Positions 46,409 through 61,339 of a DNA stretch of 64,000 nt are shown here, piece after piece. A program made the translations under genes and the position numbers. A model generated the notes under the pieces. It was not told the origin of the DNA, searched no databases, and worked only from the letters and a program-made list of their open reading frames with translations. The stretch covers positions 18,946 through 82,945 of the forward strand of contig JACDQD010000119.1 in the NCBI GenBank assembly GCA_019843655.1, written 5' to 3'. Within the stretch, counting starts at the first letter, position 1, and the number at the start of each line of letters is the position of its first letter. The stretch comes from Lethocerus indicus (lineage: Eukaryota; Arthropoda; Insecta; Hemiptera; Belostomatidae).

Positions 46409-49400
46409 CTTGGCCTAAGAGTGCGGTTTTTAGGGGCAAATTCATAAGAAAATGAGGTTTTTGAAAAAAAAATGCAGTTTTTATGCACAAAATTGACCAC
46501 AGAATTGCGGCGTTTAGGCGAGAAATCAGCCCCAAAACTCAGTTATTAGGCCAAAAATTGGCCCGAAAATGCTGTTTTTAGGTCCAAAAATGCCCTTTTT
46601 AGGACCAAAAATGTGCTTTTTAGTCCCAAAAATGCGATTTTAGGCGCAAAATCGGCCCAAAAATGCGGTTTTTAGGCTATAAATCGGCCAAACAATGCGG
46701 TTTCAAGCGCTAGATCGGCCCAAAATGTGGCTTTTAGGCCCAAAATCAGCCCACAAATGCGGTTTTTAGGACCAACAATGTGCTCTTTAGGCGATTTTAG
46801 GCCCAAAATTGGCCCAAAAATGCGGTGTTTAGGCGAGAAATCAGCCCCAAAACTCCGTTATTAGGCCAAAAATTGGCCCAAAAATGCTGTTTTTAGGTCC
46901 AAAAATGCCCTTTTTAGTCCCTAAAATGCGATTTCAAGTGCTAGATCGGACCTAAAAGGTGGTTTTTAGGCCCAAAATCAGCCCACAAATGCGGTTTTTA
47001 GGTCCAAAAATGTGATTTTAGGCCAAAAATGCGGTTTGTCGGCGAAAAATCGCCCCAGAAATGCAATCTTAAGGCCCAAAAATTATATTTCTGGGCAATA
47101 AACCGGCCAAAGAATGCGGTTTTTAGGCAATAAATCGGCCATAATAGAATGCAGTTTTAAGCGCAAAAACGGCCCCAAAATGCGGTTTTTAGACCCAAAA
47201 ATGACATTTTTAAGCGAAAAATCGCCCCAAAAATACGATCTTAAGCCCTAAAATTAGATTTTTAGGCAATAAACCGGCCAAAGAATGCGGTTTTTAGGCC
47301 CAAAAATTCGGTTTAAAGGCAATAAATCGGCCATAGAATGCAGTTCTAAGCGCAAAATCGGCCCAAAAATGCGGTTTTTAGGCCCAAAAATGTGGTTTTT
47401 AGGCCCAAATTCGGCCCAAAAATGCGGTTTTTAGGCCAAAATGCAGTATGTAAACGCAAAATGCGTGTATTTAGGCCCAAAATGCAGGTTCCCAAAAATG
47501 AGGCGCAAATTTGCGACAAAAATGCGGTTTTAGGCCAAAAATGCGGTATGTAGGCGCAAAAATGGGTATTTAGGCCAAAATGCGGTTCTCAGGCGCAAAT
47601 TTGGACAAAAATGCAGTTTTAGGCCCAAAATGTTATTAGGCGCAAAAATGGTGTATTTAGGCCCAAAAATGCGGTTCTCAGGCGCAAATTTGGACAAAAA
47701 TGCGGTTTTTAGGCCCAAAAATGTTATTTTTAGGCCCAGAAATGCGGTTGTTGGCGCAAAATTGGCCAAAAATGCGGTTTTTAGGCGCAAAATTGGCCCT
47801 GAAAATGACGTTTTTAGGCGAAAAATGGGGGCAAAAATACGGTTTGAAGAGGGTAAATCGGCTCTAAAATGCGGTTTTTAAGGGCTAAATCGGCCCAAAA
47901 ATACGGTTTTTAGGCGCAAAATGGGCCCTAAAATGCGGATTTCAGCCCCAAAATCGGCTCAAAAATGCTATTTCTAGGGCAAAAATGTGGTTTTTAGGCG
48001 CAAAATGGCCCCTAAAATGCTTTTTTTAGTCCCAAAATCGGCTCAAAAATGGAATTTTTAGGGCAAAAAATGCGGTTTTTATACCCAAAATCGGCCCAAA
48101 AATGGAGTTTGTAGGCGCAAAATGGGCCAATAATGCGGTTTTCTGAGGCTAAATCGGCCCAAAAATGCGGTTTTTAAGGGCTAAATCGGCCCAAAAATGC
48201 GGTTTTTACGCGCAAAATTGGCCCAAAAATGAGGTTTTTAGACCCAAAATCGGTCCAAAAATATATTTTTTGGCCCAAAAATGTGGTTTTTAGGCGCAAA
48301 ATGGGCCAAAAATGCGGTTTTTAGCTAAAATCGGCCAAAATCAAAAAAATGCGTTTTAGGGCTAAATCGGCCCAAAAATTCAGTTTTAGGCGCAAAATTG
48401 GCCCAAAATGTGGTTTTCAGACCCAAAATCGGCACAAAATAGTATTTTTAGGTCCAAAATGTGGTTTTAAGCTTAAGCAAAATTGGCCCTAAAATGCGGT
48501 TTTAGACCCAAAATCGGCCCAAAAATGGAGTTTTAGGCTAAATGGGCCCAAAAATGCGGTTTTTAGACCCAAAATCGGCTCAAATGGAATTTTTAGGGCA
48601 AAAAATGTGGTTTTTAGGTGCAAAATTGGCCCTAAAATGCGGTTTTTAGACCCAAAATCGGCCCAAAAATGGAGTTTTAGGCGCAAAATGGGCCCTAAAA
48701 TGCGGTTTTTAGACCCAAAATCGGCTCAAATGGAATTTTTAGGGCAAAAAATGTGGTTTTTAGGCGCAAAATTGGCCCTAAAATGCGGTTTTTAGACTCA
48801 AAATGGGCCCAAAAATGTGGTTTTTAGGCGCAAAATTGGCCCTAAAATGCGGTTTTTAGACTCAAAATGGGCCCAAAAATGTGGTTTTTAGGCGCAAAAT
48901 TGGCAGAGGTTTTAGCCCAAAAATGAGGTTTTAGGCTCAAAAATTAGGCCAAAATGGTTTTAGGTCAAAATCAGCCCTAAAATGCGGTTTTAGGCCCAAA
49001 AATGCAGTTTAGGCGCAAAAAATTGGCCCCAAAAAAAATGCGGTTTTAGACCCAAAATTGGTTTTAGAGGCTAAATCGGCCCAATTTTAGACCCAAAATT
49101 ATATTTGGTCAGACAAAAATTAGTTCTTAAGCGCAAAATAAAATGAGTGTTTTAGACGGCCCAAAATGAGGTTTTTTAGACAAAAATAGGGTTTTAATAA
49201 AATTGGCCAAAATCGCTTTTAACAAAATTTTTAGGCATAAAATGTAGTTTTAGGCCCAAAAATGCCCAAAATTCAAATGAATTTTTAGGCCAAAAATGTG
49301 GTTTTAGGCGCAAATTGGCTAAAATGGTTTTTTTTAGACTCAAAATGGTATGGTTTTGGAGCGCAAAAATTTTAGCCCTTTTAGACCCAAAATCCTTTTA

Positions 49401-49420
49401 GCTCTGGAATTTTTAGGGGC
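46409..49420 (+). repeat. Satellite family A, third block (+)
   Basis: Same two-motif family as the left block, plus orientation. Several larger units of 100-160 bases recur (for example AAATGGAATTTTTAGGGCAA near 48580 and 48730), pointing to higher-order repetition. Confidence 0.9.
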
Positions 49421-49424
49421 AAAA

Positions 49425-50128
49425 ACTGTACACTTGTGGTGTGAATATGGGCAAATTCTGACGACATTTTTGAAAATCGAAAATTTTCGATTTTTAGCTC
49501 TCCTTTAGGGGCAAGTGTAACTCACTTTGTACACTTGTGGTGTGAATATGGGCAAATTCTGACGACATTTTGAAAAATCAAAAATTTTCGATTTTTAGCT
49601 CTCAGGGGCAAGTAACTCACTTTTGTACACTTGTGGTGTGAATATGGGCAAATTCTGACGACATTTTTGAAAAATCAAAAATTTTCGATTTTTTTTTTAG
49701 CTCTCCTTTAGGGGCAACTGTAACTAACTTTTGTACACTTGTGGTGTGAATATGGGCAAATTCGCACATTTTGAAAAATCGAAAATTTTCGATTTTTAGC
49801 TCTCCTTTTAGGGGCAACTGTAACTCACTTTTGTACACTTGTGGTGTGAATATGGGCAAATTCTGACGACATTTTGCGCTTAAAACGATTTTTAGCTCTC
49901 CTAGGGGCAAAACTCACTTTTGTACACTTGTGGTGTGAATATGGGCAAATTCTGACGACATTTTGAAAAATAAAAATTTTTTCGATTTTTAGCTCTCCTT
50001 TAGGGGCAAGTGTAACTCATTTTGTACACTTGTGGTGTGAAATGGGCAAATTCTGACGACATTTTTCGAAAAATCAAAATTTTCGATTTTTAGCTCTCCG
50101 AAAATTTTCGATTTTTAGCTCTTTTTAG
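49425..50128 (-). repeat. S105 satellite array, minus orientation, first segment
   Basis: About seven 105-base monomers in reverse (TGTACACTTGTGGTGTGAAT, then AATATGGGCAAATTCTGACG). One unit at 49860-49890 has ATTTTGCGCTTAAAACG, a family A string, in place of the palindrome start. Confidence 0.93.
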
Positions 50129-51020
50129 GCCTTAAACCGCATCCCAATTGGACCTGAAAACCGCATGATTATTGTGCCAAAATTCGTTTTCGATTTTGCG
50201 CTTAGAAGGAACCGTATTTGACCGATTTTGCGAAAAATTGCTTTTGTTAAAAGCCGCATTTTTGCGCTTTAAAATTTTTGCGCTTAATATGCGCTTAAAA
50301 CCGCAAAAATTTTGCGGTTAAAAACCACATTTGATTTGTGCTTAAAACCGCGTTTTGCGCCGAGATTTTGCGCTTAAAACATTTTGTTCCCATAAAATGC
50401 GATTAAGACCGCATTTTGCTTTTGAAAAATTTTGGCGTAAAATGATTTTTGCGATTTGCGCTTAATTTTTGCGAAAACCGCATTTTGCTCAGCAGTTTTA
50501 GGCGATTTTTTGGCATAGTCGCACCGCGATTTTGGCCCTTTTGTAAAAGAATAGTTTTGCGTAAAGACCACTTTTTCAAGCTGGCAAGAATATGATTTTA
50601 AGCAAAGGTGCGCATTTTGAAAAATCGCAATGTTTGGCGGTTTGACCCAAAAACTCGATTTTTAGGACCGGGTTGTAACTCACTTTGGTGGACTTTTAAA
50701 AGCATTTTGGGCAAATTTTTTGAAAATGCAAAACCGCATTTTTGCGTAAAGAAAACGTCGCATTTGCGGTTAAAGGTGTTTTAATAAAGAACTTTTTTTT
50801 GCGCTTAAAAACGCATTTTGAGCTTAAAACCGCTTTTGGCGCTCATTTTGTGCCAAACCGCATTTACTCTTGCAAAAACCGCGTGTTTGCGCCCAAAAAC
50901 CGCATATTTTTCGCATTTTGGGTTGATTTGCGCCTTAATGCATTTTTGAAAATTCTTTTTGCGGTTAAAATCGTCCTTTGCTCTAAAACCGCCTTTTGCG
51001 GCTTAAAACCGGTTTATAAA
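50129..51020 (-). repeat. Satellite family A, minus orientation, degenerate
   Basis: GCGCTTAAAACCGCATTTTG variants, heavily mixed, between two S105 segments. A lone S105-like scrap (GTTGTAACTCACTTTGG) occurs near 50670. Confidence 0.85.
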
Positions 51021-54000
51021 ACCAAAAATTTCGATTTTTAGCTCTCCTTTAGGGGCAAGTGTAACTCACTTTTGTACACTTGTGGTGTGAATATGGGCAA
51101 ATTCTGACGACATTTTGAAAAATCAAAATTCGATTTTTAGCTCTCCTTTTAGGGGCAAGTGTAACTCACTTTTACACTTGTGGTGAATATGGGCAAATTC
51201 TGACGACATTTTGAAAAATCGAAAATTTTCGATTTTTTAGCTCTCCTTTTAGGGGCAAGTGTAACTCACTTTTGTACACTTGTGGTGTGAATATGGGCAA
51301 ATTCTGACGACATTTTGAAAAATCGAAAATTTTCGATTTTTAGCTCTCCTTTTAGGGCGTGTAACTCACTTTTGTACACTTGTGGGTGAATATGGGCAAA
51401 TTCTGACGACATTTTGAAAAATCGAAAATTTTCGATTTTTAGCTCTCCTTTAGGGCAAGTGTAACTCACTTTTGTACACTTGTGGTGTGAATATGGGCAA
51501 ATTCTGACGACATTTTTGAAAAATCAAAAATTTTCGATTTTTTAGCTCTCCTTTAGGGGCAAGTGTAACTCACTTTTGTACACTTGTGGTGTGAATATGG
51601 GCAAATTCTGACGACATTTTGAAAAATCGAAAATTTTCGATTTTTTAGCTCTCCTTTTAGGGGCAACTGTAACTCACTTTTGTACACTTGTGGTGTGAAT
51701 ATGGGCAAATTCTGACGACATTTTTGAAAAATCGAAAATTTTCGATTTTTTAGCTCTCCTTTTAGGGGCAAGCTGTAACTCACTTTTGTACACTTGTGGT
51801 GTGAATATGGGCAAATTCTGACGACATTTTTGAAAAATCGAAAATTTTCGATTTTTAGCTCTCCTTTAGAATGGTAACTCACTTTTGTACACTTGTGGTG
51901 TGAATATGGGCAAATTCTGACGACATTTTTGAAAAATCGAAAATTTTCGATTTTTAGCTCTCCTTTAGGGGCAACTGTAACTCACTTTTGTACACTTGTG
52001 GTGTGAATATGGGCAAATTCTGACGACATTTTTGAAAAATCGAAAATTTTCGATTTTTAGCTCTCCTTTTAGGGGCAAGTGTAACTCACTTTTGTACACT
52101 TGTGGTGTGAATATGGGCAAATTCTGACGACATTTTGAAAAATCTCACTTTTGAAAATTTTCGATTTTTAGCTCTCCTTTTAGGGGCAACTGTAACTCAC
52201 TTTTGTACACTTGTGGTGTGAATATGGGCAAATTCTGACGACATTTTTGAAAAATCGAAAATTTTCGATTTTTTAGCTCTCCTTTGGGGCAAGTGTAACT
52301 CACTTTTGTACACTTGTGGTGTGAATATGGGCAAATTCTGACGACATTTTTGAAAAATCGAAAATTTTCGATTTTTTAGCTCTCCTTTTAGGGGCAAGTG
52401 TAACTCACTTTTGTACACTTGTGGTGTGAATATGGGCAAATTCTGACGACATTTTTGAAAAATCGAAAATTTTCGATTTTTTAGCTCTCCTTTTAGGGGC
52501 AAGTGTAACTCACTTTTGTACACTTGTGGTGTGAATATGGGCAAATTCTGACGACATTTTTGAAAAATCGAAAATTTTCGATTTTTTAGCTCTCCTTTTA
52601 GGGGCAAGTGTAACTCACTTTTGTACACTTGTGGTGTGAATATGGGCAAATTCTGACGACATTTTTGAAAAATCGAAAATTTTCGATTTTTAGCTCTTTA
52701 GGGGCCTCCGTTTTGGTGTGGGCAAATTCTGACGACATTTTGAAAAATCGAAAATTTTCGATTTTTAGCTCTCCTTTAGGGGCAAGTGTAACTCACTTTT
52801 GTACACTTGTGGTGTGAATATGGGCAAATTCTGACGACATTTTGAAAAATCGAAAATTTTCGATTTTTAGCTCTCCTTTAGGGGCAAGTGTAACTCACTT
52901 TTGTACACTTGTGGTGTGAATATGGGCAAATCTGACGACATTTTTGAAAATCGAAAATTTTCGATTTTTAGCTCTCTTTAGGGCAACTGTAACTCACTTT
53001 GTACACTTGTGGTGTGAATTAGCTCGCCTTAGGCGACATTTTGAAAAATCAAAATTTTCGATTTTTTAGCTCTCCTTTTAGGGCAAGTGTAACTCGCACA
53101 CTGTGGTGTGAATATGGGCAAATTGTGACATTTTTGAAAAATCAAAATTTCGATTTTTAGCTCTCCTTTAGGGGCAAATGTAACTCACTTTTGACGACAT
53201 TTTGAAAAATCAAAAATTTTCGATTTTTAGCTCTCCTTTAAGGGGCACTTGTGGTGTGAATATGGGCAAATTCTGACGACATTTTGAAAAATCTTTTCAT
53301 TTTTAGCTTTTGGGGCAAGTGTACTCACTTAATATGGGCAAATTCTGAACATCGAAAATTTTCGATTTTTAAGGGGCAAGTTTTTTTGTACACTTGTGGT
53401 GTGAATATGGGCAAATTCTGACGACATTTTGAAAAATCGCAGGGACAACTGTAACTCACTTTTGTACACTTGTGGTGTGAATATGGGCAAATTCTGACGA
53501 CATTTTGAAAAATCGAAAATTTTCGATTTTTTAGCTCCTTTTAGGGGCAAGTGTAACTCACTTTTGTACACTGTGGTGTGGAATATGGGCAAATTCTGAC
53601 GACATTTTTTGAAAAATCGAAAATTTTTCGATTTTTAGCTCTCCCCAAGGGGCAAGTGTAACACTTTTGTACACTTGGGTGTGAATATGGGCAAATTCTG
53701 ACGACATTTTGAAAAATCGAAAATTTTTCGATCCTTTTAGCTCTTTAGGGCATGTAACTCACTTTTATACACTTGTGGTGTGAATATGGGCAAATTCTGA
53801 CGACATTTTGAAAAATCGAAAATTTTTCGATCCTTTTAGCTCTTTAGGGCATGTAACTCACTTTTATACACTTGTGGTGTGAATATGGTTCGTCATTTTC
53901 GATTTTCCATTCCTTTAGCTCTCCTTTAGGGGCAAAACTCGTACACTTTCCACCTTGGGGCAAATCCATTCTGACGATTTTAAAACGAAAATTTTCGATT

Positions 54001-54055
54001 TTTAGCTCTCCTTTTAGGGCCAACTCACTTTTGTACACTTGTGGTTGAATATGGG
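51021..54055 (-). repeat. S105 satellite array, minus orientation, main segment
   Basis: Close to thirty 105-base monomers in reverse. The stretch 52190-52680 is the most uniform, while units after about 52930 are increasingly truncated. Each intact unit keeps the 24-bp palindrome. Confidence 0.95.
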
Positions 54056-55395
54056 CAAAATCGGGATTTTAAAATTTCAAATATTTACGATAAAAAAACC
54101 GCATTTTGGCCCTGAAAATCACATTTTGGGCCTAATAATACATTTCGGACCTAAAAACGTCATTTTGGGTTTTTCGATTCTTTGCCTCCGCTTAATGGAA
54201 CCGCAATTTTGGGCTAAAACCGAATTATATAGCCTATTTTGCACCTAAAACGGTATTTTCGGTATATTTTTGTGCCTAAAACCGTTTTTCTATTAGGGGC
54301 AATTTTGTGCCTAAAACCTCTTTTAGACCGATTTTGCGCCCCAAAACCCCATTATTAGACGATTTTGGACCCAAAGACCCGCATTTTGGGCTTATTCAAA
54401 ACCGCATTTGGGGCCGATTTTGGGCCCATTAAACCGCATTTTGGGCCTACCTAAAAACCTCATTATGGGGCCTGATTTGCCCCAAAACCGCATTTTGGGC
54501 TAAAACCGCATTGGCAGGCCTAAAACCGCATTTTGGGCCTAAAAAACATTCATGGGCCGATTTTGCCCATAAACCCGCATTTTGGGCCTAAAACCGCATT
54601 ATGGAGCCGATTTTGCCCATAGAAACCGCATTTTTGGGCCTAAAACCGCATTTTGGGCCGCAAAAACCGCATTTTTGGTAAAACCTTTTGGGCCTAAAAC
54701 CTCATTTTCCAGCATTTTTGCCTAAAACCATTCTGGGGCCGATTTTGCCCATAGAAAACATTCTTGATAGCAAAACCGCATTATGGGGCCGATTTTGCCC
54801 ATAGAAACCGCATTTTGTGCCTAAAACGCATTTGGGCCTACCGATTATAAGGTCGACTTTAGGGCTAAAACCGCATTTCTGGACGTAAATAGCGTATTTT
54901 TGAGCCGATTTGCGCGCCTAGAACCGCATTTAGAAACGATAGAAACGATTTCGCCACCAATAAACGCATTTTGGCCGATTTCTCGCCTTAGTACCTCATT
55001 TGGGGCCGATTTTGCCCGCCATAGAAACCGCATTTTGGGCCTAAAACCACCGATATTAGAGACATTTTGGGCCTAAAAACCTCATTTTTGTCCGATTTTG
55101 TGCCTTAAATCCGCATTCTGGGGCCGATTTTGCCCATAGAAACCGCATTTTTGGGCCTAAAAACCGCATTATAGGGCCGACTTTAGGGCTAAAAACCGCA
55201 TTTCTGGACGTAAATAGCGTATTTTTGAGCCGATTTTGCGCCTAGAACCGCATTTTAGAAACGATTTCGCCACCAATAACCTCAATTTGGGGCCGATTTC
55301 TCGCCTAAAACCTCATTTTTCGGCCGATTTCGCTTCTCAGAAGCGCATTTGTGGCCGACTTAACACGTAAAATGCGCATTTTTGGGCCACAATTC
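54056..55395 (-). repeat. Satellite family A, minus orientation, terminal block
   Basis: AAAACCGCATTTTGGGCCTA and GGGGCCGATTTTGCCCATAG units, reverse of the family A motifs. A segment around 54840-54960 is repeated at 55170-55290. Ends about 330 bases before the oxidase start codon. Confidence 0.9.
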
Positions 55396-55720
55396 GCTCT
55401 CCTGTCAGGTATTTTAACTACAATTTCTCATACCCTCGTAATTTTAAACCGGTATCTTTCCGTACAAATTTGTTAAATTACAATTTAGAAAAATATACCG
55501 GCCGTTTAAGTTTATACGGACTGCTCGCAATTTTAATATATATTTTTATAATTATTACAAGTCTTCACAACACACAGACATTGCAATGGCAATGAATTAA
55601 ATTGGTATTTAGAAATCAATTCAGCTGTTGCCAATTATTCTGCCAGTTTCCTTGGCTACTTGTGTCGCCAGAAATATATTCTGGCTACCGCATATATATT
55701 GTATAGTCTCGAAATTCAAA

Positions 55721-57626
<1,906 letters not shown>

Positions 57627-57636
57627 CTCCCACCAC

Positions 57637-57642
57637 AATAAA
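57637..57642 (+). other. Amine oxidase polyadenylation signal
   Basis: AATAAA starting 11 bases after the stop codon. Confidence 0.6.
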
Positions 57643-58082
57643 TATTTCATATATTCCTTATTTCGTTATTTTTTTCCCGATTCATCACCTCCCGCTCACG
57701 CCGCAATTCACGGTGGAAATGGCCGAAACTCCGAGACCGAGAGGACGGGCCTCGGGTAGGATAATACCGACAGAAACACAAGGGGGATATCGAGGAAGAT
57801 TCGATAGCTATTAGACAATTAAAATGTTTCTCAATTACCGCCGATGTTGAAATTTCGGCCACATTAGTTCAGAAATCGAATCATTAATATTGTATAAAAG
57901 ACGGCAAAACCACACCCGTGTATTCGGGGGGAGGGGACCAAATTTTGGATTCTAAAAAAAATATTATATTAATATTTTCATAATATTAATTACATTAATT
58001 ATATTTATATAATAATATTTATTTTATAGTATATTAATATTAATATCAACTATATTTCGTCGCCGTAATTTCGAACTGAATT

Positions 58083-58114
58083 ATGGAATTGTATCAGCTG
58101 ATCGGCGAGGTTAG
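58083..58114 (+). CDS. Candidate first coding exon, unidentified
   Basis: ATG in context AATTATGG, reading MELYQLIGEVR with donor TTAG|GTAAGT, a consensus site. No downstream exon was recognised, so this is only a suggestion. The 57.65-58.08 kb stretch before it shows no gene. Confidence 0.2.
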
Positions 58115-58303
58115 GTAAGTTGTTTATAACCTTCCGTGTCCCTCTCTTTGTTTTATTTATATCTGTGCCTCGATTTGAAATGTTTTCGAAACTGGTCTCA
58201 GTCACGTTTATGACACGACGTTCTGCCGAAGAAGAAGAAGAAGAAGCCCAAGAAGAACAATTTTCTGGTTATCGAACCGTATTAAACCGTACTTTGTAAC
58301 TGT

Positions 58304-58831
58304 AAAATGTATCCACCGTTTCAGCAGTCGATAACTTGCAAACTAATTGACCGAGTTGTGCCTCATTTCTGGGTGAAAGTGTAGCTTAAAGTCCAACTTG
58401 AAGATATATATCATAGCTGTAGGTGTTCGAAATTGTCACCGTTATTAACATCCACGGACAGAAACTGCACCACCGACTACTGACTGGACAACGCGTTCAG
58501 TCGGGATATTTGCACATGAATATGTAGGATGGATTGTCAATTGCCTCACTGAACCTCATTAATGTTTTCCTACTTAAAATACCACACTTCAAAACTGACT
58601 TCCTTTCGTCCAATTCTAAGCCTTGCGCCGGCCACGTTTAGTCGAGTAACAAACTGACAACAGAACACTGACTATGTCATCTGACACAGAACACAGAACA
58701 ACGCAATACAACGCTTGTACGGCCCCGAACTACAAAAACTATAACACTACCGAAAATGAGACAATTCCGTCAATTAGTTTGCAAGTTATCGGACTGTTAA
58801 ACAGTGGATACATTTTTTTGGACCACTCTCT
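58304..58831. mobile_element. MITE with ~60-bp inverted arms
   Basis: AATGTATCCACCGTTTCAGC, TAACTTGCAAACTAATTGAC at 58304-58364 is the inverse of 58754-58814 (GTCAATTAGTTTGCAAGTTA, CAGTGGATACATT). The right outer end TTTTTTTGGACCACTCTCTG looks like a Tc1/mariner terminus; the left outer end has decayed. Confidence 0.7.
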
Positions 58832-58839
58832 GTATATAT

Positions 58840-59225
58840 AGAAAACTTCCTCCCTCTCGTTATTACAAATTTTCTTTCAAATAATCTTCAACAAACTGCC
58901 TAATTAGCCGTCCCTCTTTCAACGCGTTAAGATGCAAAAGTGCATATATCTCGCAGATAAACGAAGAGGAAGCGGTATCGCGCTTCGTGGCACAATCCGA
59001 CGCGGGCTTTTTATATAAACGCCCGGCACTTAAAACGGTTAATCCGAATTTGGTGGAAAAATTGCTGAAAAGAGTGCAAATTGTACATAAACGAATAACT
59101 ATAATATTAGATATATATTTTATACGGCCTTTACTTAGGGCGGGAATCGGCCCTAATTTCAGTATTCAATAATCGAGACAAAACCGCAAGTTTCCACCGT
59201 ACAGTGCACAATTACCGATAGTATA
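58840..59225. other. No recognised gene
   Basis: An open frame at 58987-59172 (LVEKLLKRVQIVHKR) shows no family signature. Confidence 0.4.
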
Positions 59226-59229
59226 TATT

Positions 59230-59850
59230 AGTTTCTAACGTTTCGAAAAGAATAATTTTATTTTTATTACTTTTTTTCTTGTTTCGTATTGATTGATTGC
59301 AAAACCGTTACTGTATACCCAACAGATATGTGTAGTAAATGTTTTTCAATAACACGCAATATACGGCCAATATTCTGTTATATTCGGAGTGTAATATATT
59401 TATAGTGAAATGTTTTTTTAAAAATACGGAAATTTAATATTACTTTAAAAATAAATTGTTTATTTTTTTGATAAATGTATCCTTACCGGAGAACGTATCG
59501 ATTAAAACAAACTAATATAAGGTTTCGGGGAGAATAATTTTATTCGGACTTTTTTTTCTCGTTTCAATTTTAAAATTTTAAAAATTGCTTAGCGCTAAAA
59601 CTGTTAGGAATTATCGATTGTAATATACGGCGAATATTCTATAATATTCGGAGTTTAATATATTTATAGTGTAATGTTTTTAAAAATACAGACATTTAAT
59701 ATTAATTTAAAAATAAATTGTTTATTTTTTGACCCGACACTGTCGATAAATGTATCCTTACCGGACAATGTATCCAATAAAACGAACTAAGGTTTCGAGA
59801 AGAATAATTTTATTCGAACTTTTTTTTTCTCGTTCCAATTTTAAACTCTG
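59230..59850. repeat. ~275-bp tandem repeat, 2.3 copies
   Basis: AGAATAATTTTATT recurs near 59249, 59531 and 59801. Units share AATATTCGGAGTTTAATATA and GATAAATGTATCCTTACCGG. Confidence 0.85.
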
Positions 59851-60589
59851 TTATATTTTGACAACTGCCGATTTTATTATTGTAAAATTTTAAAATCACT
59901 AATTGATGTTGGGGTAGTTTTATTTGAAAAAGGGGAACGTGTCGAAGCGATGTAAAATTTAGCTGTAAATATCTTAGCGGATGCGAAATATATAAAGTGA
60001 CGACAATTAACAATTTAGACTGCTCGATGTAATTCCTCCACATGTTGGTTTTTTCATTGTTTAGATTAGAGATAAAGTTTGACGTTATTCTTATTCTTTT
60101 TTATTGTATACATGTATGTATGTATTCTCGTTTTCTAATAAAATTGACAACCGACATTTTCTAATAGAATTGACAACAGATAGGAAACAACTGTGAGGTT
60201 TATTGTACCAGAAAGTAGTGTCGTTTGCATTTCTTATAAATACCCCCATTATCCTCGGGAGGGAGAAAAATGTCTTTTTATGGAAATTCCGTTTTGGAAC
60301 CGTACGACGGGGAACATAATAATATCTCTGTAGAACCTCGTGACTGTCCAAAATAGTCTCGTGGACAACATTTTTTTTGAGGGGCCCGAATGGCGCCACC
60401 ACAAATATCTAAAGTATCGTTATATATAATCGGGTACAATTAATCAGTCGAATAGAGAGTATTTGGGAACAAGAAACGCGAGGATTTCTTCAATATTGTT
60501 AGAGAAAATGTAACAATCCGATGGACCGATTTGAGCGTCAAAAATTTTGAAATTACAAAAAGAATCCGCCCGTTTGTCCCACAATCCGT

Positions 60590-61330
60590 CAACAGGTGTG
60601 CCGAAGTGAGCTAAAAACTGAAAGGGAATTTGAAAAATGGAATATTCGCCGAATTTTCTCGTATTACCGAGTTTCCGACAGCGCCTGAAACAATGCCTAA
60701 AACAATGACTAAAAATCCCGCAACAATGACTAAACAACGCCTAAAACAACGCCTAAAAATCCCGCAACAATCAACAATGACTAAAACAACGCCTAAAACG
60801 CCTAAAAATCCCGCAACAATCAACAATGACTAAAACAATGACTAAACAACGCCTAAAACAACGCCAAAATCCCGCAACAATCAACAATGACTAAAACAAC
60901 GACGACTGGAAGGCATTGTTTTGAGTCATTGGTTAAGTCATTGATTAATGCAGGTAACAATGACACAAACGATGACTGAATCGTTTTTAATCGTGTTGAT
61001 TGTTGCGGGATTTTAAGCGTTGTTTATCGTATTCATTGTTGCGGGATTTTTAGGCGTTGTTTAATCGTGTTGTAGGATTTTTTAGCGTTGTTTTAGTCAT
61101 TGTTCATTGTTGCGGGATTTTTTGGCGTTGTTTAGTCATTGTTGCGGGATTTTAGGCGTTGTTGCGGGATTTTTAGGCGTTGTTTTAGGGGTGTTTAAAG
61201 CGTTTTTTAAGGGGATTTATTCGTAGGTTTTTTTTTCGGCGTTATCGGAAGTCAGGAATATGAGACAATTCGATGAATATTCCATTTTGCAACTTTCCTT
61301 TCGGTGGTTTGTGATGCTGTCCTTTCCGAA
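60590..61330. repeat. Large fold-back (inverted repeat) structure
   Basis: The left arm (60590-60905) runs from GGAATTTGAAAAATGGAATA into repeats of AATCCCGCAACAATGACTAA and CAACGCCTAAAA. The right arm (about 60990-61330) is its inverse: TTGTTGCGGGATTTTTAGGC repeats, then ATATTCCATTTTGCAACTTT. The arm-to-arm spacer is about 85 bases. Arms carry short internal tandem repetition. Frames here on both strands follow from the repeats. Confidence 0.85.
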
Positions 61331-61339
61331 AGTTTTCGA

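Noticed and set aside
60444..60833. Hydrophobic frames over the fold-back
   Set aside because: Produced by the short internal repeats of the inverted arms.
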